DNA from: Eubacterium sp. AM49-13BH
GTDB lineage: Bacteria; Bacillota; Clostridia; Lachnospirales; Lachnospiraceae
Direction of reading: 5' to 3'
Assembly: GCF_003464165.1 (NCBI RefSeq)
Contig: NZ_QSEK01000010.1
Location: 10,492-74,491 of the forward strand
Length of the DNA: 64,000 nt
Shown here: piece after piece, positions 1-8,265 of the stretch
How the letters are laid out: each line of letters begins with the position of its first letter
Numbering within the stretch: the stretch's first letter is position 1
Made by a program: the position numbers and the translations under genes
Notes under the pieces: model-generated
Databases searched by the model: none
Told to the model about the DNA's origin: nothing
What the model saw: only the letters and a program-made list of their open reading frames with translations

Positions 1-186
1 GTATACAATTGCATACCATATATTACCCGTTATTAATCCTATAATAAGTACCAGTATTACACTTATAATTCCTGCTACTATTAATTCCACTCCATATGCA
101 CACACTTCTCTTTCTTCTTCAGTAATCACATCCTTAGACACAAAAAAATCAGCTATAACCAATGCAACTGAATGAATCATATACAT
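1..186 (-). CDS. agrB: AgrB-like peptide-processing membrane protease, N-terminal part (cut by window edge)
   Basis: The first 62 codons of an AgrB-family protein, open to the window edge. AgrB is a membrane cysteine endopeptidase that trims and cyclises the AgrD signal peptide. The visible part carries the family's N-terminal pattern: a short amphipathic start, then ITEEEREVCAYGVELIV, then a hydrophobic segment (AGIISVILVLIIGLITG). The catalytic His and Cys lie outside the window. Two ATGs are possible (186 and 180); AAAGGA lies 4-5 bases before the first and about 10 before the second, so the second fits spacing better. It has its own -10 (TATAAT, 210-215, minus strand) and lies downstream of an AgrC-like kinase and LytTR regulator. 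AgrD would be expected just outside the window. Confidence 0.8.
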   Translation of the reverse strand, partial: MYMIHSVALVIADFFVSKDVITEEEREVCAYGVELIVAGIISVILVLIIGLITGNIWYAIVY

Positions 187-209
187 AATTCCTTTCACTT
201 TATACATTG

Positions 210-215
210 ATTATA
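210..215 (-). promoter_or_regulatory. Probable -10 box of agrB
   Basis: TATAAT reads on the minus strand about 24 bases before the agrB start, in a 110-base AT-rich gap after the kinase. No convincing -35 is present. GTTTGG-type direct repeats nearby (about 239-255) could be LytTR sites, but the match is weak. Confidence 0.45.
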
Positions 216-296
216 GCTGATTTAATTTTTTAAAAAAGTAGTTTGGCGTATTTGGTAATATATGGCATAATCTGCACATTTTTATTTTCAAAAAAG

Positions 297-1599
297 CTAT
301 TGACAAACTCTTTCCAGTATGCATCTGCAGATTAGATAATTATCTCCCTGTCCTTCATAATTGATAGTTCCATTATATTTATCAATAATATCCCTGATAT
401 CATAATTCCAAAGCCATGCAAATCTTTATCTTTCTTAGTTGTATTCATATCAGGATTACTCTTTAATACATTGCCTGACGTTGTATTGCCTATATCTATA
501 TACAGCTTCTCCTTATCCTCCGATATCTGTAACCTTATTGTCGAATTATTACATTGTCCTGCCGCTTCAATAGCATTGTCACACAGATTCTCAAGAAGTA
601 TATACAGATCCATATCATCAATACCCTCAATATCTCCCAGTACATAACACCCCATATCTATTCCATTATTGCGACACTCGTTAATCTTTCTGTTCAACAA
701 ATAATTAAGTACAATATTATTACTTACAATCTCTGTAACATTAATGTTCTTATAGCCTGTACGGTATTTATCAAGCACCTCAAGTGCCTTTGAATACTTC
801 TCATCCTGAATAAGCTCACTGATAAGTATCAGGACATTCTTAATGTCATGTCTTTGCTTACTGTTCTGCTTCTGCATATCAAGTATTGATTCTATATCTT
901 TCTCTTTCTGCTGATATGCACTAAGCATAACCTGCTGCCGTATCTTTTGTTCATATAATTTCTGTTCCATAATAAGCAGTAATATACTAATCACATTAAC
1001 TATTACTATACCAACTACAGCTACATATGTATATATCACATTCATTTCATAACTCTTATCTGAACGATATATCATAAAACAGCATATTACCACTGAAATT
1101 GCTGGTATCATTGACATAGTAAACATATATTTATTATCTTTTCTTTTAAAACCTTCTTTAATTTTATAAAGAATCCCAGAAACAACATAAGTAATAACTG
1201 TACCAGTATACCACTTACATATCTAGAAGCTGTACCGAATGGAATAGCATTGAGAAAGTCTTTTTTTATAACCAGTGATATTAAACCAACACCTAATAAT
1301 GCACTTCCAGCCAGACAACCTATCATCATAACATTATAGAATAGCTTCTCAATAATAGTACCGCCCAATACCCAAAAGCTGAATATAAGAGAATAAATCA
1401 TATATATGTATATTCCCACACTCTCAAAATATGCAATATGATTAGATACTGTAAGATATATGAATGTGGTAACTATCCCGATTATGCCTATGCATTTCTT
1501 ATTATACTTATCCTTACATCCAAGACTAGCCATAAGGAATACTGTCACAACCACACTCTGAAACAGATTTATGACATTTTCAAATATTATATGCATCAT
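297..1599 (-). pseudogene. agrC: AgrC-like GHKL sensor histidine kinase, frame broken twice
   Basis: Read as one gene, this encodes a roughly 434-residue AgrC-type sensor: an N-terminal multi-span membrane half (1599 to about 1160), a linker, and a GHKL kinase half. The kinase half shows the phospho-acceptor His in QRHDIKN, an N-box LENLCDNAIEAA and the glycine motif LHGFGI. Family members bind the cyclic peptide signal and phosphorylate the LytTR regulator. Two breaks split it. Near 1145-1165, one extra A in an AAAA run gives FIKIKEGFKRKDNKYMF. Near 396-403, one extra A (ATGAATATC) restores the usual ending RDIIDKYNGTINYEG and a stop at 297-299. Both repairs are +1 and give the expected family length. 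Either the gene is dead or the sequence has base-calling errors. It overlaps the regulator by 4 bases. Confidence 0.75.
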
Positions 1600-2282
1600 A
1601 TAAACATTCTCCTTATCTCATCGACTCTGCTCCTGCTTATGTGATAGCTTGTACCATCCTTCATAATAAGATTATCTCTTTTTCTTTCTTTTACATAATC
1701 CTTATTAACCATCTCTCCTGATGATATTTTAATAAATCCTAATGGTTTTAGTTTGTCTTCATACTTACTTAAGTTCGCTCTTATTTTTCTCTCACCATTC
1801 TCGCCTTTGAATATAAGATTATGTTTTATCACATTTACTGCTACAACATCCGAAAGCCTTATTATGTCACCATCTTCAATTACAAGTATCTTCTTTTTTT
1901 CTCCGAGATAACTCATGATATTGTACATCGTATGCACAATATCATCTTTCATATTGTTTTTTCTTATAAACCCTATTGGTCTGAAACCAAATGCCTGATA
2001 CACATAATTATCATGTGAAGTACAGAATACTATCCCTGCATCCTTCTTTCGTTCATGTATCCTCGTTGCAATATCAAATCCATTCACCGTTCCACACTCA
2101 ATATCAAGTATGAATATATCCGTATCTTCTACTGCTTCCTCAAGCATTTTCTCCGGAGACTGATATACCACAACTTCTGCTATATCAGTCTCTGAAACAT
2201 GCTTTGCATATTCAGTCTTTATATATCTGCTTATTAATTCGCCATGCCCAGGCTCATCATCACATATAGTAAATCTCGTCAA
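1596..2282 (-). CDS. agrA: AgrA/LytTR-type response regulator
   Basis: A 228-residue two-component regulator. Residues 1-120 form a receiver domain: acidic cluster CDDE near residues 8-10, and DIFILDIE containing the probable phospho-Asp. Residues 130-228 form a LytTR DNA-binding domain (VIEDGDIIRLSDVVAV, LGFIKISSGEMVN). Known members bind paired direct repeats upstream of agr-type promoters after phosphorylation by the partner kinase. The start codon is TTG, with GGGGG about 7 bases before it. It overlaps the kinase by 4 bases (ATGA), so the two are translationally coupled. Only 24 bases separate it from iorB with no terminator, so it may be transcribed with the indolepyruvate oxidoreductase genes. 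Confidence 0.88.
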   Translation of the reverse strand: MTRFTICDDEPGHGELISRYIKTEYAKHVSETDIAEVVVYQSPEKMLEEAVEDTDIFILDIECGTVNGFDIATRIHERKKDAGIVFCTSHDNYVYQAFGFRPIGFIRKNNMKDDIVHTMYNIMSYLGEKKKILVIEDGDIIRLSDVVAVNVIKHNLIFKGENGERKIRANLSKYEDKLKPLGFIKISSGEMVNKDYVKERKRDNLIMKDGTSYHISRSRVDEIRRMFI

Positions 2283-2306
2283 ATGCCTTCCCCCTGTGTG
2301 TATTAT

Positions 2307-2879
2307 CTAAGCATTTCTTCCCAGTTCAAATGCCTTCCTGTTAAGCTCAAGGAATTTAGCAGGAACATTTTTCTCTATGGCATCCTGCCACTGTTCGTCT
2401 GTTATGTCAGGGAAGTATGTTGAGAATCTTCCCATAAGTGCTATATTAACAGCCTTAGAAGAACCTGCCTCCTCAGCGAGTGCAAGGAAATCCTTCGCAT
2501 CAACCTTGGCGCCTGCTGCTGTAAGCTTCTCAATAAGTCCTTCCGGATACTCTGCTGCCCCTGTAATTACAGGCATTGGCTCCATCTTCTGCGTATTGGT
2601 GATGATAACTCCGTCTTTCTTTAAGAATTCAACCCATCTTGCAGCCTCTAACTGCTCAAATGAAATGATAACATCAGCCTCACCTTTATCAATTACCGGT
2701 GAATATACCTTTTCACCATATCTTACATAAGTTACAACAGAACCGCCTCTCTGGCTCATTCCGTGTACCTCGGAAACCTTAACATCATATCCCTGCTTTA
2801 ATAATACATATCCTAACATCTTGCTGGCAAGAAGTGTTCCCTGTCCGCCAACACCAACTATCATAATATTCTTTGTCAT
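2307..2879 (-). CDS. iorB: Indolepyruvate:ferredoxin oxidoreductase, beta subunit
   Basis: A 190-residue IorB. With IorA it performs CoA-dependent oxidative decarboxylation of arylpyruvates (from Trp, Phe, Tyr) to arylacetyl-CoA, passing electrons to ferredoxin. The N-terminus NIMIVGVGGQGTLLASKML is the usual gamma-type domain of 2-oxoacid oxidoreductases, and SEVHGMSQRGGSV is the conserved motif after the second strand. Length is normal for the family. It follows iorA by 31 bases and shares its direction. The enzyme is cytoplasmic and oxygen-sensitive, which fits a fermenting anaerobe. Confidence 0.93.
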   Translation of the reverse strand: MTKNIMIVGVGGQGTLLASKMLGYVLLKQGYDVKVSEVHGMSQRGGSVVTYVRYGEKVYSPVIDKGEADVIISFEQLEAARWVEFLKKDGVIITNTQKMEPMPVITGAAEYPEGLIEKLTAAGAKVDAKDFLALAEEAGSSKAVNIALMGRFSTYFPDITDEQWQDAIEKNVPAKFLELNRKAFELGRNA

Positions 2880-2910
2880 ATTGAATCTCCCTTCAGTTAC
2901 CTGTCTAATC

Positions 2911-4656
2911 TTACATTCCTATTGCATCGAATCTGCACATCTGCTTGCACACTTCACATCCGATACATAAAGTTGGGTCAATATGTGCTTTCTTATCCTT
3001 GAATGATATAGCAGGACAGCCAATCTGCATACATGCCTTACAGCCTTTACATTTGTCCTGATTAATTGCGATTGCAGGCTTATGTACAGTTCCCTTAATC
3101 ATTACACATGGTCTTCTGCTTATGATTATAGATGGCTCTTTAGCTGCAAGCTCCTCTGTTACTGCTGTCTCAACTGCTGCGAGGTCGTATGGGTCAACAA
3201 CTCTTACTCTGTTAAAGCCTAAAGCCCTGCATAATGCTTCAAGATCAACCTTACCTGCCGGCTCTCCTCTTAAGTTCTTACCAGTTGTAGGATTCTGCTG
3301 ATGTCCTGTCATACCTGTGATTGAGTTATCAAGAATAATTACTGTTGAATTACTCATGTTGTAAGATATATCTGTAATTCCAGTCATTCCTGAATGCATA
3401 AATGTTGAATCTCCGATAACACCTACGCTGTTACTCTCACCAGCTTCTCCCATAGCCTTGTTAAAGCCATGAAGTCCTGAGCATGACGCACCCATGCAGA
3501 CATTAAGATCCATTGCATTAAGTGGTGCAACTGCTCCCAATGTATAACATCCGATATCTCCGTATACCATAATCTTCTTCTTGTGAAGAATGTAGAATAT
3601 TCCTCTGTGTGGACAGCCGGCACACATAACTGGTGGTCTGCCCGGAATCTGTGCATCTATTGTTGTGTATTCAGGTTCTTCCATTCCCATACATTTCTTA
3701 ATAAGATTCTGTGAGAATTCTCCGCATATTGGAAATGTATCTTTACCATGAACCTGTATTCCTAACTGCTTGCAGTGGTTCTCAATAATTGGGTCAAGCT
3801 CCTCTATTACATAGATTTCGTCCTTGCCCTGTGCGAAATCCTTGATAAGCTTCTCTGGAAGTGGATATACCATACCAAGCTTAAGTACGCTTACCTTATC
3901 TCCAAATACTTCCTTAGTATACTGGTATGATGTTGAAGATGTGATTACACCTATTTTCTTGCCATTGACAAGGCTTCCCTCTGCACACTCTTCAACTCTG
4001 TTAATTCCACTTGTCTCTGCGTACTGTATAAGGTCAAGTGTTCTCTGCTCAACTCTTACATGTGCATCTCTTGAATTCTTAGTCATCATGACCTTAGTTG
4101 GGTCTTTTACATAAGGAACCTGTGTCGGCTCTACTCTTTCCTCAGGACATACAACACTCTGTGAATGTGCAACTCTTGTACACATTTTGATAAATACTGG
4201 TGTATTGTACTTCTCTGATATCTCATATGCTTCCTTAACGAAAAGTCTTGATTCTTCTGAATCTGCAGGCTCAAGCATAGGTACTTTGGCTGCAAATGCA
4301 TAATGTCTTGAATCCTGTTCGTTCTGTGATGAATGCATTCCCGGGTCATCTGCTACACAGATTACAAGTCCTGCGTTAAGTCCCTGATATGATATTGTAA
4401 ATAACGGGTCTGCTGCCACATTTAAACCAACATGCTTCATTGCACATGCTGCTCTTACTCCACCGAGTGTTGCTCCGTGTGCTGCCTCTAATGCAACCTT
4501 TTCATTAGGCGCCCACTCGCAGTATATCTCATCGTATTTTGCTGCTTCTTCTGTTATCTCTGTACTTGGTGTTCCCGGATAACTTGATATTACCTTACAG
4601 CCTGCTTCATACATTCCTCTTGCAACTGCCTTATTGCCCAGCATTAATTCTCTCAT
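2911..4656 (-). CDS. iorA: Indolepyruvate:ferredoxin oxidoreductase, alpha subunit
   Basis: A protein of about 581 residues. The N-terminal third is the pyrimidine-binding/transketolase-like domain (MRELMLGNKAVARGMYEAG, SSYPGTPSTEI). The central third carries the thiamine diphosphate motif, starting GDIGCYTLG and GDSTFMHSG and ending with an Asn in ILDNSITGMTG. The C-terminus is a two-cluster ferredoxin with CKGCKACMQIGCP and CIGCEVCKQMC. It catalyses the decarboxylation step of arylpyruvate oxidation. An upstream in-frame ATG (4668) has no good ribosome site; GGAG sits 6 bases before the ATG at 4656, and the protein then starts like other family members. It lies between an acyl-CoA ligase and iorB. 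Confidence 0.93.
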   Translation of the reverse strand: MRELMLGNKAVARGMYEAGCKVISSYPGTPSTEITEEAAKYDEIYCEWAPNEKVALEAAHGATLGGVRAACAMKHVGLNVAADPLFTISYQGLNAGLVICVADDPGMHSSQNEQDSRHYAFAAKVPMLEPADSEESRLFVKEAYEISEKYNTPVFIKMCTRVAHSQSVVCPEERVEPTQVPYVKDPTKVMMTKNSRDAHVRVEQRTLDLIQYAETSGINRVEECAEGSLVNGKKIGVITSSTSYQYTKEVFGDKVSVLKLGMVYPLPEKLIKDFAQGKDEIYVIEELDPIIENHCKQLGIQVHGKDTFPICGEFSQNLIKKCMGMEEPEYTTIDAQIPGRPPVMCAGCPHRGIFYILHKKKIMVYGDIGCYTLGAVAPLNAMDLNVCMGASCSGLHGFNKAMGEAGESNSVGVIGDSTFMHSGMTGITDISYNMSNSTVIILDNSITGMTGHQQNPTTGKNLRGEPAGKVDLEALCRALGFNRVRVVDPYDLAAVETAVTEELAAKEPSIIISRRPCVMIKGTVHKPAIAINQDKCKGCKACMQIGCPAISFKDKKAHIDPTLCIGCEVCKQMCRFDAIGM

Positions 4657-4682
4657 AACATTCTCCATTCTATGTATTCTTA

Positions 4683-6317
4683 TCAGCCTTTATTTTCCTG
4701 TTCTACAAGTCTGTCTGCGCCGTACATCTTACGAAGCTTCGGCTTCTCAATCTTTCCTGTAGCATTACGCGGAATATCTGCAAATATAATCTCTTTCGGA
4801 CGCTTGTATCTTGGTAGCTCCATACAGAAGTCTTCTATCTCTTCCTTAGTACATGTAACTCCGTCCTTAACTTCTATGATAGCCGCTGTCTTTTCGCCCA
4901 GTCTATGGTCTGGAAGTCCGATAACAGCTACATCTTTAACTTTATTAAATCTTCTGATGAAGTCCTCTATCTGAACCGGATAAATGTTTTCTCCACCGCT
5001 TACGATAACGTCTTTCTTTCTGTCTACAAGGAAGTAGAAGCCATCCTCATCCTGCATAGCCATATCACCTGTATATAACCAGCCATCCTTAAGAACTTCC
5101 TTAGTAGCTTCCTCGTTGCGGTAATAACATGTCATGACACCCGGTCCTTTAACACAGAGTTCTCCGACATCTCCCTGTTTTACTGTATTACCGTCTTCAT
5201 CAACTATCTTACATTCCCATCTGTAACCCGGAATTCCGATAGCACCAACCTTATTGATATTCTCAACACCAAGATGTACACAGCCCGGACCTGTTGATTC
5301 TGAAAGTCCGTAGTTGGTATCGTACTGGTGCTTAGGGAAATATTCCTTCCATCTCTTGATAAGTGAAGGTGGAACCGGCTGCGCACCTATATGCATAAGT
5401 CTCCACTGATCAAGTCTGTAATCTGATAACTTGATGTCTCCCCTGTCGAGTGCATCTAATATATCCTGAGCCCAAGGCACTAACAGCCATACTATTGTAC
5501 ATTCTTCATCTGATACCGCCTTAAGAATTGTCTCCGGCTTAGTTCCCTTAAGAAGTACTGCTTTGCTTCCTGCCACAAGACTTCCCATCCAGTGGAACTT
5601 AGCTCCTGTATGGTAAAGCGGCGGAATACATAAAAATGTATCATATCTTCCAGTTCCATGATGCTTCTGCTCCATCTCGGCAGCCTGTGTAAGACTTCTG
5701 TGCTTATGAAGTATTGCCTTAGGAAATCCTGTTGTTCCTGATGAAAAATATATTGCGCCATAATCGTCTTCTGTTATAGTCACATCAGGTGCTTTGCTTG
5801 AGCAGTCAGCAACAAGCTCTCTGTAGCTTTCTGCAAAGCTTGGACAATTGTCTCCAACATAGATAAGGAGTCTGCCCTTTGATAATCTCTCAGCATTTAC
5901 TTCAATTCGTCCGATAAACTGTGGTCCAAATACAATAACATCTACCTCTGCAAGCTCTGCACAGTAATAGATTTCGTCTGAATCATATCTGAAGTTGAAA
6001 GGCACTGCTATCGCACCCGTCTTTAACACTCCGAAATATATAGGAAGCCATTCAAGGCAGTTATACATAATAATAGCTACCTTATCGCCCTTCTTGATTC
6101 CTCTGCCGATAAGCATGTTGGCGAATCTGTTAGCTTTCTCATTAAATACGCTCCATGTAATCTCCCTGCGGTATGGAGAATAAGTTGTAGGCTCAATAAG
6201 CCCGAACTCCTTCCATGTCATCCTTCTTGTATCCTTCTCATCAGGATTAAGCTCTACCAATGCAACCTCGTCTGGATATTCTCTTGCATTGCGCTCTAAG
6301 TACTCTGTAACTGGCAT
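4683..6317 (-). CDS. AMP-forming acyl-CoA ligase (possibly arylacetate-CoA ligase)
   Basis: A 544-residue adenylate-forming enzyme that activates a carboxylic acid with ATP and joins it to CoA. Seen motifs: AMP-binding P-loop YFSSGTTGFPKA, LYTGDMA, DRKKDVIVSGGENIYP, and the C-terminal catalytic Lys motif PRNATGKIEK. The start at 6317 has AAGGAA 6-7 bases upstream; an ATG 42 bases further up has no site. It is the first gene of the operon with iorA and iorB, which suggests an arylacetate or similar acid as substrate, or the reverse role of making ATP from arylacetyl-CoA. The substrate cannot be read from sequence alone; medium-chain or long-chain fatty acids remain possible. Confidence 0.85.
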   Translation of the reverse strand: MPVTEYLERNAREYPDEVALVELNPDEKDTRRMTWKEFGLIEPTTYSPYRREITWSVFNEKANRFANMLIGRGIKKGDKVAIIMYNCLEWLPIYFGVLKTGAIAVPFNFRYDSDEIYYCAELAEVDVIVFGPQFIGRIEVNAERLSKGRLLIYVGDNCPSFAESYRELVADCSSKAPDVTITEDDYGAIYFSSGTTGFPKAILHKHRSLTQAAEMEQKHHGTGRYDTFLCIPPLYHTGAKFHWMGSLVAGSKAVLLKGTKPETILKAVSDEECTIVWLLVPWAQDILDALDRGDIKLSDYRLDQWRLMHIGAQPVPPSLIKRWKEYFPKHQYDTNYGLSESTGPGCVHLGVENINKVGAIGIPGYRWECKIVDEDGNTVKQGDVGELCVKGPGVMTCYYRNEEATKEVLKDGWLYTGDMAMQDEDGFYFLVDRKKDVIVSGGENIYPVQIEDFIRRFNKVKDVAVIGLPDHRLGEKTAAIIEVKDGVTCTKEEIEDFCMELPRYKRPKEIIFADIPRNATGKIEKPKLRKMYGADRLVEQENKG

Positions 6318-6480
6318 AATAATTCCTTCCCTGCTGCCCCCGACAGCATGCAATTTCATTAAGCTATATAATACTATATTTCACTCAAAAAATCTAGGAA
6401 ACTCCCAACCTTTCTCCGCTCTTTCGTCAAACTTCCCCTTTAATTCCATATTAAAAAATGCTATGATTTAGTTAGTTAAG

Positions 6481-6731
6481 TTGCGCGTGTGTATCCGGCT
6501 GTCCGGCACCTGTCTGTGGTGCAGGAATGAATTGTGACGAGCTGTGCAGGAGTTAAGCCGCTGTCTGCATAAGTTCATTGCACAAAAGCTCGTCCAAGCG
6601 AAGCGCGTTTGCTTTTGAGCGATGTAATAGACTCTGCAGACAGCGGCTTTTACTCCTGCTAAGCGAGGAAAACCTGAGTTCCCGCGCCACAGACAGGTGC
6701 CGGACAGCCGGCCTACCGGACGCACACATGC
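6481..6731. repeat. Long imperfect palindrome A (about 250 bases) with core shared with palindrome B
   Basis: The gap between two divergent genes holds nested inverted repeats. The outer arms match exactly over 25 bases (6495-6519 with 6687-6711). A second pair is 6547-6569 with 6635-6658. The apex (6584-6616) is a GC-rich core; its complement, containing GCAAACGCGCTTCGCTTG, recurs at 8119-8149 with one mismatch over 31 bases. If transcribed, the whole element could fold into one long hairpin. GC content is clearly above that of the flanks. It does not resemble a simple terminator, because no T run follows. The rest of the gap (6318-6480 and 6732-6767) holds only AT-rich promoter-like sequence and the AAAGGGGG site of the next gene. 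Confidence 0.8.
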
Positions 6732-6767
6732 AATCTACTATATAACATCTTTAAAGGGGGATATATT

Positions 6768-8003
6768 ATGGCTTTACATGTTATGGACGAGGCCAACCGC
6801 TGCTTACAGTGCAAAGTGCCTCAGTGTCAGAAGGGATGTCCTATTAACACTAACATTCCTATGGCAATCCGTTTACTTAAAGAGAATAAGCTTAACGAAG
6901 CTGGTAAAATGCTTTTCGAGAACAACCCGCTTACTACCGTGTGCAGTCTCATCTGCAATCACGAGAACCAGTGTGAAGGTCACTGTGTACTTGGAAGAAA
7001 GGGCGCTCCTGTACATTTTTCTACTATTGAGAATTATATCTCAAGTACATATGCCAACCAGATGACTGAAGGTCCTAAGCCTTCTAACGGCATGAGAGTC
7101 GCAATCATCGGTTCAGGTCCTGCCGGTATCACTATTGCAATTATTCTGGCAAGATACGGATATCAGGTTACTATATTTGAAGGAAAGGACAAGATTGGCG
7201 GCGTATTAAGATACGGTATTCCGGAATTCAGACTTCCTAAGACTGTTCTTGACGACATTGAATACAGACATCTTGCCTTAAAGGGAATCAAAATTCGTCC
7301 TAACACCACTATCGGTGGTGCAATCGGAATTGATGATTTGTTCCGTGACGGCTACAAATCTATATTCATTGGTACTGGCGTATGGAAGCCTAACTCTCTT
7401 CATATTAAAGGAGAGACTTTCGGTAATGTCCACTTTGGTATCAATTACCTCAATAACCCTGACAGCTACCACCTCGGTGAAACTGTTATTGTTATCGGTG
7501 CCGGTAATGCCGCTATGGACGTTGCAAGAACTGCCAAGAGAAAGGGCTCTCGCAATGTCATCTGTTTCTCTATCACTAAGGAAGTTGCTGCAAGTAAATA
7601 TGAATTCAGCTATGCACAGCTTGAAGGAATCACATTTGAATATAACAAACGCCCTGTTGAGATTAAGGATGACGGTGTTATATTCAGGGATATTATTGAG
7701 AATGAGGATGGAACTTTCACTGATGTAGAAGGAACTGATACACTTCACCACTCAGACAGTGTTATCATCTCTATCAGTCAGGGACCTCAGAACCGTATTG
7801 TCAACACAACAACAGGTCTTAAGGCTACTGCAAGGGGACTTCTTGACGCAGACGAGACTGGTCACACAAGCCGTCCTGGTATATTTGCATCAGGTGATGT
7901 TGTAAACGGTGCAAGAACCGTAGTAGAAGCTGTCGCACACAGCAAGATAGTGGCAGAATCAATGCATCAGTATATGCAGTCTCTGCCGAAAGATAGTGAA
8001 TAA
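6768..8003 (+). CDS. GltD-like FAD/NAD(P)-dependent oxidoreductase, no large subunit nearby
   Basis: A 411-residue protein of the glutamate synthase small subunit/NfnB family. The N-terminus has the iron-sulfur Cys set (CLQCKVPQCQKGCP and a second set, CSLIC...CEGHC). A first dinucleotide fold follows (VAIIGSGPAGI, FAD). The second is at about residue 240 (VIVIGAGNAAMDVA, NAD(P)H). The FAD-closing motif GIFASGDVV lies near the C-terminus. Such proteins move electrons between NAD(P)H and a partner via FAD and clusters. No glutamate synthase large subunit or NfnA partner is nearby, so its electron acceptor is unknown. The start has AAAGGGGG at good spacing. The gene is flanked on both sides by palindromes that share a core in opposite orientation. 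Confidence 0.85.
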   Translation: MALHVMDEANRCLQCKVPQCQKGCPINTNIPMAIRLLKENKLNEAGKMLFENNPLTTVCSLICNHENQCEGHCVLGRKGAPVHFSTIENYISSTYANQMTEGPKPSNGMRVAIIGSGPAGITIAIILARYGYQVTIFEGKDKIGGVLRYGIPEFRLPKTVLDDIEYRHLALKGIKIRPNTTIGGAIGIDDLFRDGYKSIFIGTGVWKPNSLHIKGETFGNVHFGINYLNNPDSYHLGETVIVIGAGNAAMDVARTAKRKGSRNVICFSITKEVAASKYEFSYAQLEGITFEYNKRPVEIKDDGVIFRDIIENEDGTFTDVEGTDTLHHSDSVIISISQGPQNRIVNTTTGLKATARGLLDADETGHTSRPGIFASGDVVNGARTVVEAVAHSKIVAESMHQYMQSLPKDSE

Positions 8004-8028
8004 AGGGATTGCTGTTTACATTTTGCCA

Positions 8029-8234
8029 TAAAAAAATCGTCTACAGCTTACGCTCTCATGGATTACTACGCTTAGTGGGAGTAAATGCCGTCATCTGCAA
8101 TGTTTATTACTGTGAGTGAAAGCAAACGCGCTTCGCTTGAACGAGCTTTCACTCACAGACCTTATGCATATAACGGCATTAACTCCCACACAGCTCGTAA
8201 TAAATCGAGCTTCAGTTGTAAACGATTTTTTATG
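8029..8234. repeat. Long imperfect palindrome B (about 205 bases), core shared with palindrome A
   Basis: It lies between convergent genes. Outer arms are 8029-8056 with 8207-8233 (imperfect), then 8074-8091 with 8172-8189, then CTGTGAGTGAAAGC (8110-8123) with its complement ending at about 8158. The apex core at 8119-8149 matches palindrome A's core in inverted orientation with one mismatch; the arms do not match those of A. The A-rich left edge and T-rich right edge could also let it end transcription from both sides. Confidence 0.8.
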
Positions 8235-8265
8235 AAATATAAACTAATTCCTAAATTACTGGCAA

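Noticed and set aside
236..256. LytTR operator ahead of agrB
   Set aside because: The direct repeats are short and the spacing is not the usual 12-13 bases; too weak to annotate.
6468..7065. Open frames inside palindrome A and running out of it
   Set aside because: The minus frame lies wholly inside the palindrome; the plus frame starts in the repeat and shadows the oxidoreductase gene out of phase.
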